Below, piece by piece: positions 1-5,609 of a stretch of 7,047 bases of DNA (its first letter is position 1; each line of letters starts with the position of its first letter). The position numbers and the translations under genes are program-made. The stretch spans positions 1 to 7,047 of the forward strand of contig JACCYI010000181.1 in assembly GCA_013696535.1 (NCBI GenBank). The letters are read 5' to 3'. The DNA is from Solirubrobacterales bacterium. GTDB lineage: Bacteria; Actinomycetota; Thermoleophilia; Solirubrobacterales; Solirubrobacteraceae. A model generated the notes under the pieces. That model did no database searches. It was not told the DNA's origin and worked only from the letters and a program-made list of their open reading frames with translations.

Positions 1-471
1 TCGCTGACCGAGATCGTCGAGGCACAGGCGGGGATGTGGTACATCGTCCCGCAGTTCGTCGGCTTCCTGATCTTCCTCGTGTCGTCCTTCGCGGAGACCA
101 ATCGCGCGCCCTTCGACCTCTCAGAAGCCGACGCCGAGCTCGTCGGCGGCTTCAACACCGAGTACGGCGGCGGGCGCTTCGCCGCGTTCTTCGCAGCGGA
201 GTACCTCAACATGGTGGTCGTCTCGGGCTTGACCGTGACGTTCTTCCTCGGCGGCTGGCAGTTGCCCTTCGGAATCGATCCTCCGACCTGGGTGGACCCG
301 ATCGTGGTCATCGCGAAGATGAGCTTCTTCCTGTTCTTCTTCATCTGGATCCGCGGCACGCTGCCCCGGCTGCGCTATGACCAGCTGATGTCATTCGGCT
401 GGAAGGTGCTCCTGCCGCTGGCGACCCTCAATGCCCTCGTAACCGCAATCGTCGTGGTGGCCGTGAACTGA
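1..471 (+). CDS. nuoH: NADH-quinone oxidoreductase subunit H (partial, 5' end outside window)
   Basis: Membrane subunit of complex I that docks the peripheral arm and forms part of the quinone chamber. The frame is open from base 1, and 156 residues remain of a protein usually about 325-420 long; the start is upstream of the window. Two NuoH signatures are visible. The first is the cytoplasmic loop [20 protein letters not shown] (fragment residues 31-50) followed by FNTEYGG, a quinone-site loop rich in acidic residues; E42, D44 and E46 occupy the usual Glu series, the middle one being Asp. The second is [13 protein letters not shown], followed by GWKVLLPL (118-141). About four membrane segments are seen, near residues 13-31, 60-84, 99-117 and 134-154. 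The stop TGA (469-471) shares its last base with the ATG of nuoI, so translation is probably coupled. Identity is very secure. Confidence 0.97.
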   Translation, partial: SLTEIVEAQAGMWYIVPQFVGFLIFLVSSFAETNRAPFDLSEADAELVGGFNTEYGGGRFAAFFAAEYLNMVVVSGLTVTFFLGGWQLPFGIDPPTWVDPIVVIAKMSFFLFFFIWIRGTLPRLRYDQLMSFGWKVLLPLATLNALVTAIVVVAVN

Positions 472-1013
472 TGAGCGATAACTTCTACAACCCCGCCGAC
501 GACGTCATCATGGTCCAACGTGGCCCGCAGCCGGGCGGGGCGGGAGGCGCCTACCGAGCCTTCGGCGAGACCTTGCGTGGACTCAAGACGACCTTTGCCC
601 GCCTGGTGGAGGGCCCGAAGACCATTCAATACCCGGAGGAGAAGACGCCGGTCTTCCCGCGTTTCCGCGGTCGCCACAAGCTTCACCGCTTCGAGGACAC
701 GGGCCTCGAGAAGTGCGTCGGCTGCTCGCTGTGTGCGGCGGCGTGCCCGGCGGACTGCATCCGGGTCGTCGCTGCGGAGAACACGCCGCAGAACCGCGTC
801 TCCGCCGGTGAGCGTTACGCGGCCGTCTATGAGATCAACCTCTCGCGCTGCATCTTCTGCGGCTACTGCGAGGTGGCGTGCCCGTTCGACGCGATCACCA
901 TGGGCCACGATTACGAGATGTCGGACTACAACCGCTCCGACCTCATCTTCACCAAGGAGATGCTGCTCGCGGAGCCGTTCGAGCGTGCGCCGCTGCGGAC
1001 GGTGGGCGACTGA
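471..1013 (+). CDS. nuoI: NADH-quinone oxidoreductase subunit I, two [4Fe-4S] ferredoxin-type protein
   Basis: Peripheral-arm subunit (TYKY homologue) holding clusters N6a and N6b, which carry electrons from NuoG toward NuoB and quinone. At 180 residues it has the usual length. Two classic motifs are present: C82-x2-C85-x2-C88-x3-C92-P and C127-x2-C130-x2-C133-x3-C137-P, so all eight ligands are intact; C96 is one extra cysteine just after the first motif. Before them lies the typical amphipathic GLKTTFARL stretch (37-45) and the IQYPEEKTP and FRGRHKLHR segments. The first 30 or so residues are polar and Gly-rich and fit the family poorly, so they are probably a lineage-specific N-terminal extension. 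The ATG overlaps the nuoH stop by one base (TGATG). Only a weak GGTGG (456-460) serves as ribosome site, which fits coupled reinitiation. The C-terminal FTKEMLLA is typical. Confidence 0.97.
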   Translation: MSDNFYNPADDVIMVQRGPQPGGAGGAYRAFGETLRGLKTTFARLVEGPKTIQYPEEKTPVFPRFRGRHKLHRFEDTGLEKCVGCSLCAAACPADCIRVVAAENTPQNRVSAGERYAAVYEINLSRCIFCGYCEVACPFDAITMGHDYEMSDYNRSDLIFTKEMLLAEPFERAPLRTVGD

Positions 1014-1038
1014 GCGAGTCCGCGGCGGTGCGCTCCGG

Positions 1039-1062
1039 CGCCAGGGGATCGATCTCCGGGCG
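1039..1062 (+). repeat. Imperfect inverted repeat (hairpin) between nuoI and nuoJ
   Basis: Bases 1039-1042 (CGCC) pair with 1059-1062 (GGCG). After one A-G mismatch (1043/1058), 1044-1048 (GGGGA) pair with 1053-1057 (TCTCC), including one G-U pair. The loop is TCGA (1049-1052). No T-run follows, so it is not a standard intrinsic terminator. It could be an mRNA processing or stability element between the two cistrons, or a chance fold in GC-rich sequence. Confidence 0.4.
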
Positions 1063-1094
1063 AAGGCGTACCGCGTTGCGTGGGCGCGCGTCCT

Positions 1095-1098
1095 AGGA
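1095..1098 (+). promoter_or_regulatory. Weak candidate ribosome binding site for nuoJ
   Basis: AGGA lies 11 bases before the ATG at 1110, slightly longer than ideal spacing. It supports that ATG over the in-frame GTG at 1080, which has no better purine-rich site and would add ten Arg-rich residues before the first membrane helix. The same bases form part of TAGGAT (1094-1099), which could instead be a -10 element. Confidence 0.4.
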
Positions 1099-1109
1099 TT
1101 GCGTCGCGA

Positions 1110-1733
1110 ATGGCCGAGCTCTTCTTCTTCCTCGCCGCTGCGGGCGTGATCGCCGGTGCCCTCGGCACCGTTCTGCTGCGAAACGCGTTCTACGCGGTGC
1201 TCGCCCTCGTCGTGCACCTCATCTCGCTGGCAGCGCTGTTCCTCCTTCTGCGAGCCGAGTTCGTCGCCGCCGCTCAGGTGGTCGTGTACGCGGGCGCGGT
1301 CATGGTCCTCTACTTGTTCGTGGTCGCATACGTCGGCGGCATCGACCAGCCGCTGAGTGGCTCCGGGACGAATCTGCGAGGGACTTCCGTGCTCTTCGCC
1401 GTCGTCCTGCTCGTCGAGTTCTGCATCGCCATCCTCGGCTCCGGCCTCTCCTCGATCGATACGGAGGGCACCGGCTTCTTCGTGGGGTTCGGCACTCCCG
1501 AGCAGATCGGGCAACTGTTGCTGACCAAGTTCCTGCTCGCGTTCGAGGCGGCATCCTTCCTGCTGCTGATCGCGGCAGTCGGAGCGGTCATCCTCGCGCG
1601 ACGGCGCTCCGGGCTCGAGGATCCGCGCGAGATCTCCGTGGCCGACCTGCTGCGCTCGAGCGACGGCGGGACGCTGTCGGACGAGAAGGAGCGCGGCTCC
1701 CTGGCGGAGGCGGCGGGGCCGCCGAACCGGTGA
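1110..1733 (+). CDS. nuoJ: NADH-quinone oxidoreductase subunit J
   Basis: Small membrane subunit (ND6 homologue) linking NuoH to the antiporter-like subunits. From ATG 1110 the protein has 207 residues, somewhat longer than the 184 of E. coli because of a hydrophilic C-terminal tail (about 165-207). An in-frame GTG at 1080 would give 217 residues, but MAELFFFLAAAG matches the usual NuoJ beginning. Five membrane segments are seen, near 4-23, 28-48, 53-76, 93-112 and 138-163. The TM3 signature AEFVAAAQVVVYAGAVMVLY (49-68) is well conserved; Y60 and the following Gly mark the region of the pi-bulge that changes conformation during coupling. FEAASFLLLIAAVGAVIL (145-162) is the typical last helix. 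The final TGA overlaps the GTG of nuoK by four bases (GTGA). Confidence 0.95.
   Translation: MAELFFFLAAAGVIAGALGTVLLRNAFYAVLALVVHLISLAALFLLLRAEFVAAAQVVVYAGAVMVLYLFVVAYVGGIDQPLSGSGTNLRGTSVLFAVVLLVEFCIAILGSGLSSIDTEGTGFFVGFGTPEQIGQLLLTKFLLAFEAASFLLLIAAVGAVILARRRSGLEDPREISVADLLRSSDGGTLSDEKERGSLAEAAGPPNR
1711..1724 (+). repeat. Small GC hairpin between a GGAGG motif and the nuoK start
   Basis: Bases 1711-1715 (CGGCG) pair perfectly with 1720-1724 (CGCCG) around the loop GGGC. A strong ribosome-site sequence GGAGG (1706-1710) sits directly before it, 19 bases from the nuoK GTG. If the hairpin folds, that distance shrinks to an effective five bases. The sequence also codes for the nuoJ C-terminus, so the fold may be incidental. 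Confidence 0.3.
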
Positions 1734-2029
1734 GCATCTCCTGGTACCTGGTCGTGTCGGCCATCGTCTTCTCCATCGGTGCGGGCGGCGTCCTCGTACG
1801 CCGTAACCCGTTGGTGATCCTGCTCTGCATCGAGCTCATGCTCAACGCGGCCAACCTGTCGCTCGTGGCCTTCGCCCGCGCCAACGGCAACCAGGACGGG
1901 CAGATCTTCGCGATCATCGTCATGGTGGTCGCGGCCTGCGAGGTCGCGGTCGGGCTCGGGCTGATCGTCGCGCTCTACCGGCGCAAACTGCCCATCGACG
2001 TCGACGAGCTCCGGGAGCTTCAGGGCTGA
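1730..2029 (+). CDS. nuoK: NADH-quinone oxidoreductase subunit K
   Basis: Three-helix membrane subunit (ND4L homologue) carrying two buried glutamates of the proton path. At 99 residues it has the usual length of about 100. E35, in LLCIELMLNAANL (31-43), and E71, in VVAACEVAVGLGLIVALYRR (66-85), correspond to the essential Glu36 and Glu72 of E. coli. Helices lie near 3-22, 28-49 and 60-83. The start is GTG, giving MSISWYLVVSAIVFSIGAGG, the standard opening for actinobacterial NuoK, and no other start fits. It overlaps nuoJ by four bases. The polar tail LPIDVDELRELQG is also typical of high-GC Gram-positives. The TGA shares a base with the nuoL ATG. Confidence 0.97.
   Translation: MSISWYLVVSAIVFSIGAGGVLVRRNPLVILLCIELMLNAANLSLVAFARANGNQDGQIFAIIVMVVAACEVAVGLGLIVALYRRKLPIDVDELRELQG
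2013..2025 (+). promoter_or_regulatory. Candidate ribosome binding site for nuoL
   Basis: GGGAG (2013-2017) lies 11 bases before the ATG at 2029, and AGGG (2022-2025) lies three bases before it. Neither has ideal spacing. Since the start overlaps the nuoK stop by one base, coupled reinitiation probably contributes. Confidence 0.4.
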
Positions 2030-4047
2030 TGGACGCCGTCAAGACCTGCGCCTGGATGGTCCTGCTGTTTCCGCTCGCTGGAACGCTCGTGATCGCGCTG
2101 CTGGGGCGCGTGGTGCCCGGCAAGGCGCCGGGCTGGGTCGGAACGCTCGCCATCGCCGCGTCCTTCGCGTCGGCCGTGGCCACTCTGGTCAACCTCCAGG
2201 GGCTCGGCGCGGAGCAGCGTCAGGTGCGCGCCGTGGCGTGGGACTACGCCAACACGGTCGGCGTCGACGCCCAGCTGTCGCTGCTGGTCGATCCGCTCTC
2301 CGTCCTGATGATCCTGGTGGTGACGGGCGTCTCCACGCTCATCCACCTCTACTCGGTCTCGTACATGGGCTCGGACCGCGGGTACACGCGGTTCTTCGCC
2401 TTCCTGAACTTCTTCGTGTTCTCCATGCTGCTGCTGGTCCTGGCCGGGAACTTCCTCCTGCTGATCGTGGGCTGGGCGTTCGTCGGCGCGGCGTCCTACA
2501 TGCTCATCTCCTTCTGGTACCGGCGCACCACCGCGACGGGCGCGGGGATCAAGGCCTTCGTGATCAACGTCGTCGGCGACGTCGGCCTGGTCATCGGGAC
2601 GTACTTCATCTTTCGGGGAACGGGCTCACTCGACTTCCTCAGCACCTTCGGCGCGGTCGGGGACGCCTTCCCCCGCAACGACGGCGATCTCGTCGCCGGC
2701 TGCATCGGCCTCCTGGTGGGCGCCTTCGCGAAGTCGGCCCAGGTTCCGCTGCACACCTGGCTCCCCGACGCCATGGAAGGCCCGACGCCGGTCTCGGCGC
2801 TCATTCACGCGGCGACCATGGTCACCGCGGGTGTCTCCCTGATCGCCCGCATGCACCCGCTCTTCGAGCGCGCGCCCGCCGCCGCCGACGTCGGGGCGAT
2901 CGTCGGGTGCGCGACGCTCGTGATCGCCGCGACGATCGCCGTGGTGCAGACCGACCTCAAGCGGGTCATCGCGTACTCGACCATGTCCCAGATCGGCTAC
3001 ATGATCATGGGCGTGTCGGCGGGCGCCTACGCCGCCGGCCTGTTTCACCTGATGACGCATGCCTTCTTCAAGGCGCTGCTGTTCATGGCGGCCGGCTCGG
3101 TGATCGGTGCGATGGCCGGCAGCCAGGACCTCGACCGCATGTCCGGCTTCCGCCGCGCCATGCCGTTCACCTTCGGCTGCTTCGTGATCGGCGGCCTCGC
3201 GCTCGCCGGAGTGCCGCCGTTCTCGGGCTTCTTCTCCAAGGACGAGATCCTCACCTACGTCGCCGCGCGTGAGGACTGGCACGTCATCCTGGCCGTATTC
3301 GGCTACCTCGGAGCGCTGCTGACCGCGGTCTATACGTTCCGGATGATCTTTCGTGCCTTCCTCGGCGAGCCCTCGCCCGAGGCACGAGAGCTCGAAGGCG
3401 GCCATCTGCACCACGCCGAGATCCACACCAATCCCGCCACGGGCGAGGAGGAGGACACCGACGTGGGCTTCCCAGGGCCCGAGCACCACATCGCCGAGCA
3501 CGAGGGCAGCATGAAGGTCGCCATGGGCGTGCTCGCGATCGGCGCGATCTTCGGCGGCTTCCTTCAGATCCCGGGCGTGACCCACATCCTGGACACCTTC
3601 CTCGAGCCCACCTTCGCCGACTCGATCTACTACGAGGAGCTCAATCCGTCCGACACCCTCACGTATGGTGGCCTCCTCCTCGGCGCCGCGCTCGGGCTGC
3701 TCGGCATCGCCATCGCCTACGCCCTCTGGGTGCGCGATCCCGAGGCCCCGGGACGCATACAGCAACGCCTGCGCGGGCTGCACGGCTTCCTGTACCGCAA
3801 GTGGTTCTTCGACGAGCTCATCGACGGGGTGATCGTGCGCCCGTTCGCCTTCTTCGGGCGCTTCGCCCGCGGGACCTTCGAACGGCTCGTCATCAACGGG
3901 GTCTTCGTCGGCGGGACCACGGCCTCCGTCCGGGCGGGCTCGAGCGCCGTTCGAGCCGCCCAGTCGGGCTTCCTGCGCTACTACGCCGCCCTCCTGCTCG
4001 TCGGCCTGGTCGGCCTCGGAGCTTACTTCCTGGTGGCCGCCGCATGA
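2029..4047 (+). CDS. nuoL: NADH-quinone oxidoreductase subunit L, distal antiporter-like subunit
   Basis: Distal proton-pumping subunit (ND5 homologue) with the long lateral helix. It has 672 residues against 613 in E. coli; the extra length is mainly a cytoplasmic loop (446-495) and the C-terminus. Family landmarks in order: LLVDPLSVLMILVV (85-98), FFAFLNFFVFSMLL (122-135), K235 in AKSAQVPLHTWLPDAMEGPT, H260 in SALIHAATMV, DLKRVIAYSTMSQIGYM (309-325), H340/H344/K348 in FHLMTHAFFKALLF, and K404 in GFFSKDEIL. These align with Lys229, His254, His334, His338, Lys342 and Lys399 of E. coli at a steady offset of 5-6. Two deviations stand out: A150 in GWAFVG where GWE (Glu144) is expected, and V181 in NVVGD where NRVGD (Arg175) is expected; D184 is kept. 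The loop 459-491 is rich in His and acidic residues. WFFDELIDGVIVRP (592-605) begins the C-terminal transverse helix. The final TGA overlaps the nuoM ATG by four bases (ATGA). Confidence 0.97.
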   Translation: MDAVKTCAWMVLLFPLAGTLVIALLGRVVPGKAPGWVGTLAIAASFASAVATLVNLQGLGAEQRQVRAVAWDYANTVGVDAQLSLLVDPLSVLMILVVTGVSTLIHLYSVSYMGSDRGYTRFFAFLNFFVFSMLLLVLAGNFLLLIVGWAFVGAASYMLISFWYRRTTATGAGIKAFVINVVGDVGLVIGTYFIFRGTGSLDFLSTFGAVGDAFPRNDGDLVAGCIGLLVGAFAKSAQVPLHTWLPDAMEGPTPVSALIHAATMVTAGVSLIARMHPLFERAPAAADVGAIVGCATLVIAATIAVVQTDLKRVIAYSTMSQIGYMIMGVSAGAYAAGLFHLMTHAFFKALLFMAAGSVIGAMAGSQDLDRMSGFRRAMPFTFGCFVIGGLALAGVPPFSGFFSKDEILTYVAAREDWHVILAVFGYLGALLTAVYTFRMIFRAFLGEPSPEARELEGGHLHHAEIHTNPATGEEEDTDVGFPGPEHHIAEHEGSMKVAMGVLAIGAIFGGFLQIPGVTHILDTFLEPTFADSIYYEELNPSDTLTYGGLLLGAALGLLGIAIAYALWVRDPEAPGRIQQRLRGLHGFLYRKWFFDELIDGVIVRPFAFFGRFARGTFERLVINGVFVGGTTASVRAGSSAVRAAQSGFLRYYAALLLVGLVGLGAYFLVAAA

Positions 4048-5609
4048 GTGGCTCTCAGCTCACCGTCCACCTCTCCATCCTGCTGTTTTGGCCCGTGGCG
4101 TTCGCGGCGCTGGGCGCGCTGGCACCGAGGCGGGTCGCTCCCGTGCTCGCGCTGATCGGCGCCCTGATTCCACTGGGCTATGCGGTGCTGCTGCTGATCG
4201 ACTTCGACGCCGGGCGCTCCGGCTCGCTGCAGTACGTAACCAACGCGGAATGGATTCCCGACCTCGGCGTGCGCTACAAGCTCGGCATCGACGGGCTCAA
4301 CCTCTGGCTCGTCGCGCTCACCACGCTGCTCTGGGCCTTCTCCGCCGTGTGGGTCGCGCTGCGACCGCCAGAACGCCCGCGTCTGTTCGCCTTCCATCTG
4401 GGGCTCGCGGAAACCGCGGTACTCGGGGCCTTCCTGGCACAGGACCTTCTGCTCTTCGTCCTGTTCTTCGACCTGATGCTCGTCCCGTTCTACTTCCTCG
4501 TCGGCCAGTGGGGCGGCCCGGACCGGGTGGGAGCCACCATCAAGATGGTCATCTACACGCTGGTCGGCTCGCTGCTCATGCTGGCCGCCGCCGTGGCCAC
4601 CGGCGTACTCGCGGGAGCGAAGTCCGGAAGCGGGCTGACCTTCGTGATGTCCGACCTCGCGCGAACATCGTTGCCGGAGAACACGCAGCGCTGGCTCTTC
4701 GTCGCCTTCGCGCTGGCCTTCCTGATCAAGATGCCGGCCTTCCCCTTCCACGGCTGGATGCCGGACGCGTACCGCAACATGCCGCTGCCGGTGCTGGCCG
4801 TCTTCTCCGCCGTGCTCTCCAAGGTGGCTGCCTACGGCTTCCTGCGGATCGTGCTGCCGATCTTCCCCGAAGCCTCCGTGGACTTCCAGACCGTCCTGTT
4901 GATCGTCGGGCTCGCCTCGATCATCTACGGGTCGGCGATGGCCTTCACGACCACCGAGGTGCGGTTGATCCTCGGCTACTCGTCGATCGCCCAGCTCGGG
5001 TTCATCCTGCTCGGCATCTTCGCGCTGCGCCCCGAGGGCGGACAGGGGGCCGTCCTGCAGATGGTCAACCACGGGCTCGTGGTGGCGCCGTTGTTCTTCA
5101 TCGTCGCGCTGCTGGCCGAGCGATCTGCCGGCTCTGAGTCGATCCGCGACATGGGCGGCCTCGCGTTCCGGGGGCCTGTGCTGGCGTCGCTGTTCCTGGT
5201 CGTAGCGCTGGCCACGCTGGCGATCCCGGGTTCCGCCAACTTCACGGGCGAGTTCCTCATCCTCCTCGGGCTCTTCCAGACGAAGCTCGTGATCGCCATC
5301 ATCGCTTTCAGCGGCGTGGCGCTCGCTTCGGTCTACATGCTGCGTGCCTATATCCGCACCATGCACAACCGGACCGGGACTCGGGTCGCCTCAAGCGACC
5401 TGTCCGTGCGCGACGGCCTGGTGCTCGTGCCCGTGGTGCTCCTGATCCTGGCCTTCGGCCTCTACCCTCAGGCGGCGTTGAGCGACGGTGAGGGTGGGGT
5501 GAAGGCCGCAGTGCGCAGTGCCCAGGCGGTGTCCGAGGGCAAGGCGAACCCGGCGACCTCGGCGTCCGCGCTCGACGCCCCGGTGGTTCCGTCGGAGGCC
5601 ACGCCGTGA
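4044..5609 (+). CDS. nuoM: NADH-quinone oxidoreductase subunit M, antiporter-like subunit
   Basis: Middle proton-pumping subunit (ND4 homologue), 521 residues against 509 in E. coli. The frame is open further upstream inside nuoL, but ATG 4044 overlaps the nuoL TGA as ATGA and begins a normal hydrophobic N-terminus; a weak GGTGG (4032-4036) precedes it by seven bases. Landmarks: YKLGIDGLNLWLVALTTLL (78-96), K229 in FLIKMPAFPFHGWMPDAY (227-244), H236, K260 in AVLSKVAAYGFLR (256-268), H343 in MVNHGL, and E403 in FTGEFLIL. These match E. coli Lys234, His241, Lys265, His348 and Glu407. Deviations: D143 in FFDLMLVP where FWEMMLVP (Glu144) is usual, so the acid is kept but shortened, and EVRLILGYSSIAQLGF (305-320) replaces the usual DLKRLIAYSSVSHMGF, so a conserved His becomes Q317. 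The last 45 or so residues are polar and Ala/Ser/Pro-rich. The TGA overlaps the nuoN GTG by four bases. Confidence 0.97.
   Translation: MSGSQLTVHLSILLFWPVAFAALGALAPRRVAPVLALIGALIPLGYAVLLLIDFDAGRSGSLQYVTNAEWIPDLGVRYKLGIDGLNLWLVALTTLLWAFSAVWVALRPPERPRLFAFHLGLAETAVLGAFLAQDLLLFVLFFDLMLVPFYFLVGQWGGPDRVGATIKMVIYTLVGSLLMLAAAVATGVLAGAKSGSGLTFVMSDLARTSLPENTQRWLFVAFALAFLIKMPAFPFHGWMPDAYRNMPLPVLAVFSAVLSKVAAYGFLRIVLPIFPEASVDFQTVLLIVGLASIIYGSAMAFTTTEVRLILGYSSIAQLGFILLGIFALRPEGGQGAVLQMVNHGLVVAPLFFIVALLAERSAGSESIRDMGGLAFRGPVLASLFLVVALATLAIPGSANFTGEFLILLGLFQTKLVIAIIAFSGVALASVYMLRAYIRTMHNRTGTRVASSDLSVRDGLVLVPVVLLILAFGLYPQAALSDGEGGVKAAVRSAQAVSEGKANPATSASALDAPVVPSEATP
5594..5598 (+). promoter_or_regulatory. Strong ribosome binding site for nuoN
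   Basis: GGAGG lies seven bases before the GTG at 5606. It is the best-placed Shine-Dalgarno sequence in the window and decides the nuoN start, which overlaps the nuoM stop as GTGA. Confidence 0.7.

Larger units (their letters stand above)
1014..1109 (+). other. nuoI-nuoJ intergenic gap, the only one in the operon
   Basis: These 96 bases separate two genes, while all other junctions in the window overlap. No independent gene is recognisable. The frame of nuoI after its TGA stays open through the gap and runs straight into the nuoJ frame without another stop. The implied 32 residues are Arg/Pro/Gly-rich and resemble nothing I know, so this is probably chance in GC-rich DNA. The gap contains an imperfect hairpin (1039-1062) and a TAGGAT hexamer (1094-1099) close to the nuoJ start. 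No clear -35 element is seen. Confidence 0.75.

Noticed and set aside
691..709. Inverted repeat TCGAGG-7-CCTCGA inside nuoI
   Set aside because: Six pairs inside coding sequence, no other associated signal; expected by chance in this composition.
1080..1109. GTG start for nuoJ ten codons earlier
   Set aside because: It would add an Arg-rich stretch not typical of NuoJ and has no good ribosome site; ATG 1110 matches the family N-terminus.
375..1514. Long open frame on the - strand (379 codons) opposite nuoH-nuoJ
   Set aside because: Rich in Arg, Asp, Glu and His with no recognisable domain, and it spans three real genes. It is the usual antisense shadow of GC-rich coding DNA.
2626..3783. Long open frame on the - strand opposite nuoL
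   Set aside because: Same charged, low-information composition; nuoL on the other strand has complete family motifs.
4001..4018. Near-tandem repeat GTCGGCCTG/GTCGGCCTC at the end of nuoL
   Set aside because: It encodes the hydrophobic repeat VGLVGL in the last helix; too short and explained by coding.
3801..4043. Upstream extension of nuoM (81 extra codons) within nuoL
   Set aside because: The extension is Arg-rich and lies wholly inside nuoL in another frame. The ATG at 4044 overlaps the nuoL stop and begins a normal NuoM.
4023..5366. Long open frame on the - strand (447 codons) opposite nuoM
   Set aside because: Glu/Gln/His/Arg-rich shadow with no domain; nuoM is unambiguous on the + strand.
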